Source of the DNA: Candidatus Hydrogenedentota bacterium
Lineage (GTDB): Bacteria; Hydrogenedentota; Hydrogenedentia; Hydrogenedentales; CAITNO01
Direction: 5' to 3'
NCBI GenBank assembly: GCA_018056705.1
Contig: JAGPFE010000017.1
Location: 1 to 62,051 of the forward strand
Length of the DNA stretch: 62,051 nt
Shown: one piece after another, positions 1 through 8,289 of the stretch
Layout: every line of letters begins with the position of its first letter
Numbering within the stretch: the stretch's first letter is position 1
The notes under the pieces: model-generated
Database searches by the model: none
The model's input: the letters and a program-made list of their open reading frames with translations, nothing else
What the model was told of the DNA's origin: nothing
Translations under genes and position numbers: made by a program

Positions 1-166
1 CCCCAAGGGACCTTATCATAGCATATTTTTTCCAGATCCCGCAAACGGCATGCCGGGTTCCAGTGAAGTCGGGTTCTTCGCGGGGGGGGAGGGGGGGGGA
101 CGCATCCGGGGCCGCGCGGGGTAACTCCTTGCATGGAGAAGTCATACTCTTGCCAGCAAACACCCT

Positions 167-358
167 CCTGTCATTTCAACGAATGAAGCGCGCCGTGTCA
201 TTTCGACGCCCCCACGCCCCTGTCGTTTTGACAAATGAAGCGCGTTGTGTCATTTCGACGCCTCCACGCCCCTGTCATTTCGACGAATGAAGCGCGTTGT
301 GTCATTTCGACGCCCTCACACCCCTGTCATTTCGACGAATGAAATGAGGAGAAATCTT
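167..358. repeat. 52-bp direct tandem repeat, three full units plus a partial
   Basis: The phrase CCTGTCATTTCGACGAATGA recurs, with a few substitutions, at 167, 219, 271 and 323, exactly 52 bases apart each time. Each full unit also carries a second internal TGTCATTTCGACGCC. The fourth copy diverges after the shared head into ATGAGGAGAAATCTT, the arm of the inverted-repeat element that follows. The array therefore looks like local amplification of one end of that element. Confidence 0.85.
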
Positions 359-499
359 GCTCTTATTGAGCCCTCTTCCTTACCAGGCAAAAAATGACCA
401 CGTGGCGAGAAGAGAACAAAAATGGAAATACGCGTCCTGCTTGAAGGCTCTGAGGGGGGCGTACAGGGAGGAATGATTTCTCGCTTCGCTCGAAATGAC
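325..499. repeat. Inverted-repeat element, long copy (MITE/REP-like)
   Basis: The left arm starts TGTCATTTCGACGAATGAAA and ends GAGGAGAAATCTT (325-358). The right arm, GATTTCTCGCTTCGCTCGAA followed by ATGAC (475-499), is its approximate reverse complement. About 115 bp lie between the arms. The same arms recur at 10139-10220 with a much shorter centre. No transposase is encoded in it. Whether it is mobile or a folded RNA/DNA structure cannot be told from this window. Confidence 0.75.
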
Positions 500-743
500 C
501 ATTCTGGTAGAAAAAATACCTTGATAGAAATGCCTATGCGGATTAAAAGGACACACCTCAACAGCCATGACAACATTCGGGGAAAAAGATCAAAACGTCG
601 CGAAAGGATAACGCGCGGTGGAATGAACAGGTCAATATATCCTGGCAAGTTCCTGCTTCCCTGTGGGGTTACCCGCGAAATCCAGCAAAACGGGATAGCG
701 CGACCTGAACTTGCATTCACGGACCCATCCCGTCCACGACGGT

Positions 744-775
744 TTTCATGGTGCTGTCCGACAGCACGACTGAAA
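744..775. repeat. Strong dyad symmetry (hairpin or operator)
   Basis: GTGCTGTC-C-GACAGCAC is a perfect 17-base palindrome (751-767). It is flanked by TTTCA (744-748) and TGAAA (771-775), which extend the stem after a small internal loop. There is no T-run, so it is a poor intrinsic terminator. It sits about 60 bp upstream of the probable tig -35 element. Confidence 0.6.
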
Positions 776-832
776 CGGGGTTTACGAACTGTCCCGGGAA
801 TGGCCGATAAATCGTTGGGTCCAGGATGCCGT

Positions 833-862
833 TTGACTGTGACAAGCCGTCACTGTTATGCT
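833..862 (+). promoter_or_regulatory. Probable sigma-70 promoter for tig-clpP
   Basis: TTGACT (833-838) and TATGCT (857-862) are separated by 18 bp. This is the best -35/-10 pair ahead of tig and would give a leader of about 160 nt. Confidence 0.4.
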
Positions 863-1029
863 TTACACCCGCTGAATGAAGCCATTACGTCCCGATGAGT
901 GGCGGTTTTCGGTGGAAATTGCGGCGAACCGCCGGGGCCTGGCGCGTTCGGCGGAACAGCGAGCGGGGACATGTTCCGGGCGGGCGGTGTGTTGTAGTGT
1001 GATATCCCACGAAAAACTGGAGTTTCGAT

Positions 1030-2547
1030 ATGAGCGATCAGGAAACGGTAAAAAACACGGAGCAGCAGGCGGAAACCCCGGCAAGCGAACCCTCCGAAAA
1101 CGAACGTGAGCGGGAACACGCCCATGATCACCCTCATGATCATCACCATGATCACGACCATCATCACGGGCACGACGAAGAAGAATTTACGTTCACAGAG
1201 CCCCCCGTTTTCGATGTGAGCGTTGGTGAATCGTGCGACTACACGGTGAAAACAAGCATTCCCGCTGTCAATATCCTCAAGGAAATCGAGACTCAACTGG
1301 AAGAGATGCGTCGAACCGTTGAACTGCCGGGGTTCCGGCGGGGCAAGGCACCGGTCAAGTTGCTCCAGAACAAGTTCGGACGGGTGATCAGGGAAGACAC
1401 CTGCCGGAAGATGCTGGATGAGGCCTTCAAGACACTGGTGAAAGAACGCGACCTTCGGCCGGTGACCAGCCCAAAGGTGGCCGATTTTGACGCCGTGGTG
1501 GAAGCCTGGCGGGACGATCAGCCCCTGGAATTCACCATGACCTTCGAAACATCCCCGGAAGTGGAATTGTGCGCGTACCGGGGCATTGAAGCGGAACGCC
1601 CGACGGTTACCATCGAGGCCAAGGATATCGACGAAGTGCTGGAGAACCAGCGGCAGCGGTTTGTCACGTACGAGGTGGTGGAAGACGCGGCCATCTTGGA
1701 CGACCAGGTGCTGATCGATTTCGAGGGAACCATTGATGGCCAGCCCTTCGAGGGCAACCGCGGGGAGAATTACCCCTACCTGATGGGTGCGTCCCGACTG
1801 CTGAAATCTTTCGAGACGGCCCTGCTGGGTCACAAGGTGGGCGACACGGTGGAAGCCGACGTGACCTTCCCGGATGACTGGCGGAACAAGGATGTTGCCG
1901 GGAAAACGGCCCGGTTCAAGATAACCATCAAGGAAATCAAGCGGCGCGTGGTACCCGAACTCAACGACGACCTCGCGAAAAAAGCGGGATTCGACTCGCT
2001 CGAAGCATGGCGGAAAGCCACCGAAGAATCCATGCGGGAGCGGGTGCGCGAACAGTCGGACAGTTACGCCCGGGCTAACGCGTTGCAGAAAATTATCGAG
2101 CAGAGTTCATTCCGGATTCCGGAAAGCATGATCGATCACCTGAGCCGTTCCACTTACGAGGAATTGCGGCAGCAGCGGCGCGGTGAAACCCTGAACGAAG
2201 AACAGGAAAACGCCCTGCGCGCCGAAGCCCGGGAACGGGCAATCGATGAAATCAAGCGGCTGACCGTGATCCAGGAGATTGCCGAGGCCGAAGGCATCGA
2301 GGTAACCGAGGAAGACCTGGACACCGAGGCCCAGTCCCTCGCGGACAACGCGGGAGTGGATGTGCAGATGGCCCGCGACTGGCTGGGCACGCGCGAGAAC
2401 CGGAGTCGCACCGAGTGGGACATCCTCGTGAAGAAGGTGCTCGACACCGTCATGGCCCACGCGAAAGTGGTCGACAAGGAACTGCCGCGGGAAGAGGAAA
2501 CCTCTTCCGTTCCGGCGGAGGAACAGGACCATGCGCCGTCAGCGTGA
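1030..2547 (+). CDS. tig: Trigger factor with His-rich N-terminal extension
   Basis: Ribosome-bound chaperone and peptidyl-prolyl isomerase (FKBP type) that receives nascent chains. The ribosome-docking signature GFRRGKAP is at residues 101-108. The FKBP-like domain lies at about 215-305 ([11 protein letters not shown]...), followed by the helical C-terminal chaperone domain. The protein has 505 residues, against about 430 usually. The excess is mainly at the N-terminus: the docking motif lies near residue 44 in E. coli but at 101 here. Residues 30-48 contain 12 histidines alternating with aspartates, preceded by an acidic and polar stretch. The start has a GGAG 8 bases upstream. The 3' end overlaps clpP by 17 bases, so the two are probably co-translated. 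The identity is secure. The role of the His tract is unknown; metal binding is an inference. Confidence 0.97.
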   Translation: MSDQETVKNTEQQAETPASEPSENEREREHAHDHPHDHHHDHDHHHGHDEEEFTFTEPPVFDVSVGESCDYTVKTSIPAVNILKEIETQLEEMRRTVELPGFRRGKAPVKLLQNKFGRVIREDTCRKMLDEAFKTLVKERDLRPVTSPKVADFDAVVEAWRDDQPLEFTMTFETSPEVELCAYRGIEAERPTVTIEAKDIDEVLENQRQRFVTYEVVEDAAILDDQVLIDFEGTIDGQPFEGNRGENYPYLMGASRLLKSFETALLGHKVGDTVEADVTFPDDWRNKDVAGKTARFKITIKEIKRRVVPELNDDLAKKAGFDSLEAWRKATEESMRERVREQSDSYARANALQKIIEQSSFRIPESMIDHLSRSTYEELRQQRRGETLNEEQENALRAEARERAIDEIKRLTVIQEIAEAEGIEVTEEDLDTEAQSLADNAGVDVQMARDWLGTRENRSRTEWDILVKKVLDTVMAHAKVVDKELPREEETSSVPAEEQDHAPSA

Positions 2548-3229
2548 CGCGTCGTCGGACCAGATCGAACCGGTGCTGCCTCCCCGCGTGCTGACGCCGG
2601 GCTGGACCGGAGAACACCTGCCCGTCGATCCCCGGGCGGTCACGATTTACCAGCAGACCAGCCGGGGTGAAAGGGCCTATGACATCTACTCCCGGTTGCT
2701 CGAAGACCGCATCGTGTTCCTCGGCATGCCCATTGACGATTACGTCGCGAATTACATCATCGCCCAGTTGCTCTACCTCGAGGCGGAGGATCCCGACAAG
2801 GACATCAGCCTGTACATCAACTCTCCCGGAGGGAGCGTGACGGCGGGCCTGGCCATCTATGACACCATGCAGTTCATCAAGCCGGACGTGGTCACGATCT
2901 GCCTGGGCCAGGCGGCCAGCATGGCAGCGGTGCTGATGGCTGCGGGAACCCCCGGCAAGCGGTACGCCCTGCCGTATTCACGGTTTCTCCTGCACCAGCT
3001 GATGGCCGGGGTGCGGGGGCAGGCCACGGACATCGAAATCCAGGCCCGGGAGATCATGCGCATCGCCGAGATGATCGATGAAATCCTCGTGCGGCACACG
3101 GGTCAGCCCCTGGAAGTGATCCGCCGGGACAGCGATCGTGATTTCTTCATGAGCGCCCGGGAAGCGAAGGATTACGGGCTGATCGACACGGTATTAACCC
3201 GCCAGGAAGCGCAGGTTCCCCGGAAGTGA
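2531..3229 (+). CDS. clpP: ATP-dependent Clp protease proteolytic subunit
   Basis: Serine protease of the Clp family, forming the barrel that degrades substrates unfolded by ClpX or ClpA. The catalytic triad is visible: Ser130 in GQAASMAA, His155 in FLLHQLMAG, and Asp204 in [16 protein letters not shown] forms the oxyanion/handle region. At 232 residues it is about 30 longer than usual at the N-terminus, which may be a long propeptide. The usual HQP-GG after the active histidine is HQLMAG here. Translation starts inside the end of tig. The expected clpX is absent; an unrelated gene follows. ClpX is presumably encoded elsewhere. Confidence 0.97.
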   Translation: MRRQRDASSDQIEPVLPPRVLTPGWTGEHLPVDPRAVTIYQQTSRGERAYDIYSRLLEDRIVFLGMPIDDYVANYIIAQLLYLEAEDPDKDISLYINSPGGSVTAGLAIYDTMQFIKPDVVTICLGQAASMAAVLMAAGTPGKRYALPYSRFLLHQLMAGVRGQATDIEIQAREIMRIAEMIDEILVRHTGQPLEVIRRDSDRDFFMSAREAKDYGLIDTVLTRQEAQVPRK

Positions 3230-3322
3230 TTCCGCTGGATGTTGCCGCCGGGGCACGGCGACGACGTTAACCCGGAAAATCTTCAGGATACAAGGGGGCT
3301 AAGGGGCACGGAACATGCTTAC

Positions 3323-3646
3323 ATGCGTCCGCCGCTGACATGGCTGATCCGGGCAGTTTATTCCGTGGTCCTCGCCGTCCTGTTGCTTGCGATGGCGGAG
3401 GCCCTGTTGCGCCTGGTTGGCCAGGGAACCAGCACCTCTTTCCTGGTCCGGCGGGATACGGAAACAGGGCGGTGGTACGCTTCCAACCGCGCGTTTTACC
3501 AGCAGTTTTTTAACCTGCCCCTGGGGGCGATCATTCACTGGGATGATCTCGAATTCGCGTTTCCGGAGCGCAAAGCCCCCGGTACGTTTCGGGTATTCGT
3601 ATTTGGTGGCTCGGCGGCCAATGGCACGCCCCCCACACGGCGGTGA
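3323..3646 (+). CDS. SGNH hydrolase/TPR protein, N-terminal part before a frameshift
   Basis: This piece has an N-terminal membrane anchor (about residues 8-30: VYSVVLAVLLLAMAEALL) and then the first SGNH/GDSL block, FVFGGSAANGTPP, with the probable nucleophile serine in GGS. It then hits a TGA at 3644-3646. The next frame continues with SFWRVLEAML, the expected sequence after block I. One missing C in the C6 run at 3629-3634 would join the two parts as GTPPHTAVSFWRVL. I therefore read this and the next entry as one gene. The cause could be a sequencing or assembly error, a real null mutation, or slippage on the C run. I chose the ATG at 3323 because the anchor begins there; its ribosome site is weak (GGAA 9 bases upstream). 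Confidence 0.75.
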   Translation: MRPPLTWLIRAVYSVVLAVLLLAMAEALLRLVGQGTSTSFLVRRDTETGRWYASNRAFYQQFFNLPLGAIIHWDDLEFAFPERKAPGTFRVFVFGGSAANGTPPTRR

Positions 3647-5919
3647 GTTTCTGGCGCGTGCTGGAAGCGATGCTCGAGGAACAGTTTCCGGGGCGACGTT
3701 TCGAGTTCTGCTGTGTCGCGTCGCCCGGCGCGAATTCTCACGTGATGGCTGCCGCGGCCCGTGCCTGCGCCCGTCATGACCCCGACCTGTTTCTCATATG
3801 CATGGGCAACAACGAGTTTATTGGCCCCTACGGCGCGGGCAGCAGCATCACCAGCACGTACCAGCCCAGCATTGCCCGGATCCGCCTGCAACTGGCCATC
3901 CGGGGCTTGTTTCTGTACCAGTTCCTGGAGGGTGCGACCCGGTACCGGGAACTGGAAGCACGGGTGGTAACCCCGGCGGATGTCTGGCGCTACCTGGCAC
4001 CTATTGATCCGGACGGGGACGCGGCGCGTCACGTGCGCGCCAATTTCGAGACCAACCTGCGTGAAATGATCGTACTGGGGAAAGACGCGGGCGCGGAAGT
4101 AATCGTGCTTCCTCCCCTGGCTAACCTGAAAGACTGGCCTCCCCTGGTATCGGCCCTTGGAAGCAACCTGGACAGGGATGCCCGCGCGAGGTGGAAGCTG
4201 TTATGGCGGGAAGGGCTCGATCGGGAACGTGCCGGGGATGATGCCGCCGCGCTGGAAGCCTATCGCGCGGCCGTAGCCATAGATGACCGGCACGCCGAGT
4301 TGTGCTGGCGACTGGGACGATTGCTGGCGCGTCGAGGTGAACTCCCGGAAGCCCGGAGATGGCTGGCGCGGGCCCGGGACCGGGACTGGGTGATTTCCCG
4401 CGCGCCGTCATCGATCCTGGACGCCAGTCGTCGCGTGGCCCGGGAGACCGGGGCGTTATACATCGATCAACTGCCCGGGAAAGATCCGGAAACCTGGATA
4501 CCAGGGTGTGAAGAGGTTTTCGATAATGTGCACCCGACTTTTGAAGGCAACTGGTTGCTCGCGGAAGCCTGTTATCCCCACGTGACGCGGTTGTTGGAAC
4601 CTTCAGGAGCCGGACACAGGACGACCCCGCCGGATCCTGCCTCGGTACGTGTCCGACTGGCCATAACCCCCGGGGTTGAAGCCGAGCACTGCAACGCGGT
4701 GACCCGGAAAATGACGATGTGGGGTAGTGGCCCCCTGGATGGGGTCTTAAAACAGATTGCTGAACGACGCGAGAGCCTGACCAGGGAGGCAACGGCACTG
4801 GGCGACGATCCGGAACAGGCCCTCCGGAAGGCCTTTGAACAACGCCAGGGGGATTATTACATAGGAACCCGTTTTTTCTGGCTTTTGGTAAACCGGGGTG
4901 AAACGGAAGAAGCGGAACGGGTGCTGAGATCATTGGTCAGCAGTCACCCCGTGAAACGGGGAGCACAACGGGCGGCGGCGCAGTTCGTGCTTTTTCGGCA
5001 AGGAAATCAGGCAGGCGAAACCGCGTTGATTTCTTTCCTCCGACATTTTCCAGATGATGGCGCGGGCTGGGAACTGCTGGCCGGAATACGGTTAGCGTCG
5101 GGGGATCCGGCAGGGACGGTTCACCTGGCCCGCAGGGCGTTACGCGAGGATCCGACGCTGAACGGCGCGCGCCTGCTTCTGGCGCGCGCGCTGGAACAGG
5201 CAGGACAATCCGATGCCGCGCTGGAAACCTGCGTGGAGGCCCTTTCCGTGGATCCGGAAGATCAGGCCGTACTTGAAATCATGGACCGGTTGATGGCCGC
5301 GAAAAAGGCTGCCGATCGCGGCGCGTTCTGGGCGGGGATCGTTCGCCACAACCCCGGCTGCTGGCCGGCGCGGCTTCGCGAACTGGAGGCGCTGCGCGAA
5401 GTGGGACGGGATGCTCCGGAAGCCTGGTCACGCCTCCTGGAATATGCCCGATCCCTTGGGCCCCGGGCATGGATGGCCCAGTCCACGGCGTTGCGGATAC
5501 TGGATCGTCGGGAGGAATGTCTGGACGCGCTGGCCGATGCCATCCGTTGGAACCCGGACGATTTTCATCCCTACGAGGAAGTGGAGCAACTGCTGGGAGC
5601 CGATCTTCCGCGCCGGCTTCAGTTCTGGGAATCTCTGGCCACGGACACGCGGGCCTGTCGCGCGTGGTTTCACCTTGGAAGGGCCCGCGAAGCGGCCGGG
5701 CAGGTCGAATCGGCCCTGGCCGCCTACGCGAATGCCGTGGCACAATGTCCGGACGATCCGGCCATGCAGGTGTCCATGGGGTTTGCCTTGCTGAACGCTG
5801 ACCGGGCGGAGGACGCGCTGATTCATCTAAGGAAGGCGGCGTCGCTGAACCCCGATATCCCGGGGATAGGGGAGGCCATTCAAAGGGCCGAAAGGGGAAC
5901 CCAGAAACCCCAACCGTAG
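3643..5919 (+). CDS. SGNH hydrolase/TPR protein, C-terminal part after a frameshift
   Basis: Continuation of the previous entry. SGNH block III is GNNEF (about residue 54). Block V is DNVHPTFEGN, with the Asp-x-x-His pair (about residues 294-303). A TPR-like pair sits inside the hydrolase domain, and about eight further TPR-like helical repeats fill the C-terminal 400 residues (for example AGQVESALAAYANAVAQCPDD). Membrane-anchored SGNH proteins with TPRs are often O-acyl esterases or acyltransferases acting on surface polysaccharide; here that is an inference. The GTG at 3643 is where a gene finder would start, but it lies mid-domain and is unlikely to be the natural start. The gene follows clpP by about 90 bp. 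Confidence 0.75.
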   Translation: MSFWRVLEAMLEEQFPGRRFEFCCVASPGANSHVMAAAARACARHDPDLFLICMGNNEFIGPYGAGSSITSTYQPSIARIRLQLAIRGLFLYQFLEGATRYRELEARVVTPADVWRYLAPIDPDGDAARHVRANFETNLREMIVLGKDAGAEVIVLPPLANLKDWPPLVSALGSNLDRDARARWKLLWREGLDRERAGDDAAALEAYRAAVAIDDRHAELCWRLGRLLARRGELPEARRWLARARDRDWVISRAPSSILDASRRVARETGALYIDQLPGKDPETWIPGCEEVFDNVHPTFEGNWLLAEACYPHVTRLLEPSGAGHRTTPPDPASVRVRLAITPGVEAEHCNAVTRKMTMWGSGPLDGVLKQIAERRESLTREATALGDDPEQALRKAFEQRQGDYYIGTRFFWLLVNRGETEEAERVLRSLVSSHPVKRGAQRAAAQFVLFRQGNQAGETALISFLRHFPDDGAGWELLAGIRLASGDPAGTVHLARRALREDPTLNGARLLLARALEQAGQSDAALETCVEALSVDPEDQAVLEIMDRLMAAKKAADRGAFWAGIVRHNPGCWPARLRELEALREVGRDAPEAWSRLLEYARSLGPRAWMAQSTALRILDRREECLDALADAIRWNPDDFHPYEEVEQLLGADLPRRLQFWESLATDTRACRAWFHLGRAREAAGQVESALAAYANAVAQCPDDPAMQVSMGFALLNADRAEDALIHLRKAASLNPDIPGIGEAIQRAERGTQKPQP

Positions 5920-5959
5920 CCATCCGGCGCGGGACTCCATCGATCATTTCCCCTGCTGA

Positions 5960-5965
5960 TATAAT
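5960..5965 (+). promoter_or_regulatory. Possible -10 element for the 5995 gene cluster
   Basis: TATAAT stands 30 bp before the ATG at 5995, after the stop of the SGNH-TPR gene. No good -35 hexamer is seen 17 bp upstream. A ribosome site, GAGGAGA, precedes the start. Confidence 0.35.
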
Positions 5966-5994
5966 GCCGCCAGACTGGTAGAGGAGAAGTAGTC

Positions 5995-7392
5995 ATGACT
6001 GAACCCTGGATGCTCGTGCCCCCGGAAACTGTGCCCATGTTGGAACCGGAGTTTCGTCCGGCCGTCCTGGCCCATCGAGCGTTTCTCGACGCGGTAGACG
6101 CCACGGGAGGCGGGGAACCGCTGGCGCTTGGCCTGGAACGGGGCGACGGTTCGGTGTCCCGCTATGAAACCCGGGTATTTCCCGATCGTCACCCCAAGGC
6201 CGAAGCGAACCTGTTTTTCGTGGAACGCCTGTTAAAGTTCCTGTTGTGGCAGCGGGGTGCCCGCAAGGTTTACGTGGGCGGGTCTGCCGAGATCGCCCGT
6301 TATCTCGCGAAGTGCTACGCGCCCGGCGGGCTTCGAGCCTTTGACGCGGAATTCATGGGCCGCGACGTCTACGAAAAGGAATTTGAAGTGGTCCATTGCG
6401 CCCCGGCAGAGGTGCCCGAGACCCGCGAGACAACCTCGTCACTTGGGCGTCACCTGGATGGTTGCCGTATCGGCTTTGACCTGGGCGCGTCGGACCGCAA
6501 GGTGTCCGCGGTGATTGACGGTGAGGCTGTCTACAGTGAAGAGGTGATCTGGGAACCGGCAAAGCACGCGGACCCCGCCTACCACTATAACGAGATCATG
6601 GCAGCCTTGCGGTCCGCGGCATCCCACATGCCCCGGGTGGACGCCATTGGCGGCAGTTCCGCCGGCGTGTACGTGAACAACCGCCCCATGGTGGCGTCCC
6701 TGTTCCGATCGGTGCCGCGGGAACGGTACGGCGAGATCCGGGACATGTTCCTGCGTATCGGCCGCGAAATGGGCGTGCCCCTGGTGGTGGTGAACGACGG
6801 CGAAGTGACGGCCCTTGCCGGGTCAATGGCCCTGGAGGACAACGCCGTGCTGGGCGTGGCGCTGGGAAGCAGCGAAGCGGGCGGCTACGTCACCCCGGAG
6901 GGAAATATCACCGGCTGGCTGAACGAACTCGCGTTCTGTCCCGTGGACTACAACCCGGACGCCACGGTGGATGACTGGTCGAAAGACTTCGGCGTCGGCG
7001 CCAAGTACTTCTCCCAGCAGTGCGTGTTCCGGCTGTGCGATCGCGCGGGCATCACGTTACCCGCGAACGTGACCGACGCCGAACGCCTGAAATTTGTCCA
7101 GGAGAAACTGGAATCGGGTCATCCGGGCGCGGAGGCCATCTGGCGCACCATGGGCGTGTTCCTGGGCTATGGCCTGGCCCATTACGCCCATTTCTATCAA
7201 CTCAGGCACGTGCTGGTGCTGGGACGCTGCACCTCCGGGCGAGGCGGTGACCTGCTGGTCAGCGAGGCTAAAGGCGTGCTCGAACGTGAATTTCCCGAGA
7301 TCGCGGAACGCACGCGGATCCACCTTCCAGACGAGAAGATCCGGCGCGTTGGGCAGTCTATTGCGGCGGCCAGCCTTCCCGAGATCCCATGA
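5995..7392 (+). CDS. ASKHA-fold protein related to ROK sugar kinases
   Basis: The second half contains phosphate-binding motifs of the actin/hexokinase fold: FDLGASDRKVSAVIDGE (about residues 160-176), VVNDGEVTALAG (about 262-273) and GVALGSSEAGGYV (about 284-296). These match the phosphate 1, catalytic-region and later glycine-rich motifs of ROK kinases and transcription factors. The first 150 residues do not match a domain I know, and the protein (465 residues) is about 150 longer than a plain ROK kinase. I see no ROK zinc motif (CxCGxxGC), so catalysis is uncertain. It is followed after 25 bp by a PIG-L deacetylase and a solute-binding protein, which points to sugar or amino-sugar metabolism. 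A non-kinase sensor role is an alternative. Confidence 0.65.
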   Translation: MTEPWMLVPPETVPMLEPEFRPAVLAHRAFLDAVDATGGGEPLALGLERGDGSVSRYETRVFPDRHPKAEANLFFVERLLKFLLWQRGARKVYVGGSAEIARYLAKCYAPGGLRAFDAEFMGRDVYEKEFEVVHCAPAEVPETRETTSSLGRHLDGCRIGFDLGASDRKVSAVIDGEAVYSEEVIWEPAKHADPAYHYNEIMAALRSAASHMPRVDAIGGSSAGVYVNNRPMVASLFRSVPRERYGEIRDMFLRIGREMGVPLVVVNDGEVTALAGSMALEDNAVLGVALGSSEAGGYVTPEGNITGWLNELAFCPVDYNPDATVDDWSKDFGVGAKYFSQQCVFRLCDRAGITLPANVTDAERLKFVQEKLESGHPGAEAIWRTMGVFLGYGLAHYAHFYQLRHVLVLGRCTSGRGGDLLVSEAKGVLEREFPEIAERTRIHLPDEKIRRVGQSIAAASLPEIP

Positions 7393-7417
7393 CGCGTGGC
7401 GCGAAAGGAGTAAACCC

Positions 7418-8269
7418 ATGAAATTCACGATGGAAACCGCGGAACTGTTCATTCCGGACGACGTGGAAGAATCCACCGCGCTGGCCCGGACTACCCACAT
7501 GGGCGTGGGCGCGCACCAGGACGACCTGGAAATTCTCGCCACCCCGGCGATTCTGGCCTGCTTTCAGCGGCCGGATCTGTGGTTCACCGGCGTGACCGTG
7601 ACGAATGGCGCCGGGTCCGCGCGGGCGGGACTTTACGCGGCCTACACCGACGCGGAGATGGTCGACACGCGCAGAAAGGAACAGCGCAAGGCCGCCATCA
7701 TTGGCGAATATGCCGCGCAATTCCTGTTGGATCATCCCAGTTCGACCATCAAGAACACCGCGGATACCCGTCCCGTGGATGACCTGTCGGCGATCCTGCT
7801 GGCGTGCCGTCCGCGGGAAATCTATACCCATAACCTTGCCGACAAGCATGACACCCACGTGGGTGTGGCCATGGCCCTGGTGGCGGCCCTGCGTCGCGTG
7901 GCCCCCGAATATCGTCCTGAGCGGGTATACGGGGTCGAAGTGTGGCGTGACCTCGACTGGCTTCCCGACGCGGAGAAAGTCGTGTTCGACGTTTCCGACC
8001 ACGAAAGCCTGCAGGCGGCCCTTGTCGGTGTCTACGATTCCCAGATTGCCGGCGGCAAGCGGTACGACCTGGCTACCCTGGGCCGTCGGCGCGCCAACGC
8101 GACCTACCACGCCTCCCATGACGTGGATACCTCCACGGCCGCGATCTTCGCGATGGACATCACGCCAGTGACCCTGCCCGACGGGCCGGATCCCGTCGCG
8201 TTCACCCTCGCGGCGGTGGATCGGTTCCGGGCCGACGTGGAAAGCCGCATCCGAAAATTCATCCGTTGA
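7418..8269 (+). CDS. PIG-L family deacetylase (LmbE-like)
   Basis: Zn-dependent hydrolases of this family remove acetyl groups from N-acetylglucosamine conjugates. The metal site is visible as GAHQDDLE near residue 32 (His-x-Asp-Asp) and HNLADKHDTHVGVA near residue 142, which gives the third metal histidine. The 283 residues fit the family. The ATG at 7418 follows AAAGGAG at the proper distance, so longer readings upstream into the previous gene are unlikely. Its place between a sugar-kinase-like protein and a solute-binding protein suggests that it works on an imported amino-sugar compound (inference). Confidence 0.88.
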   Translation: MKFTMETAELFIPDDVEESTALARTTHMGVGAHQDDLEILATPAILACFQRPDLWFTGVTVTNGAGSARAGLYAAYTDAEMVDTRRKEQRKAAIIGEYAAQFLLDHPSSTIKNTADTRPVDDLSAILLACRPREIYTHNLADKHDTHVGVAMALVAALRRVAPEYRPERVYGVEVWRDLDWLPDAEKVVFDVSDHESLQAALVGVYDSQIAGGKRYDLATLGRRRANATYHASHDVDTSTAAIFAMDITPVTLPDGPDPVAFTLAAVDRFRADVESRIRKFIR

Positions 8270-8289
8270 GTCGCGCGGTCGGCGGGTTC

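Larger units (their letters stand above)
1..1029. other. Long leading region without a convincing gene
   Basis: I see no gene here before tig. Open frames exist, but they run through repeated DNA, have no good ribosome site and resemble nothing known. From left to right the stretch holds a G8-A-G9 tract (82-99), a 52-bp tandem repeat (167 to about 358), an inverted-repeat element (325-499), a strong dyad (744-775) and a probable promoter for tig (833-862). The base composition of 360-620 is visibly more A-rich than the surrounding genes. Confidence 0.6.

Noticed and set aside
167..358. CRISPR-like repeat array
   Set aside because: Repeats are directly abutting with no unique spacers, units vary internally, and no cas gene is present.
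316..898. Open frames in the first kilobase
   Set aside because: They are translations of the 52-bp tandem repeat and inverted-repeat element, in several frames, with no ribosome site.
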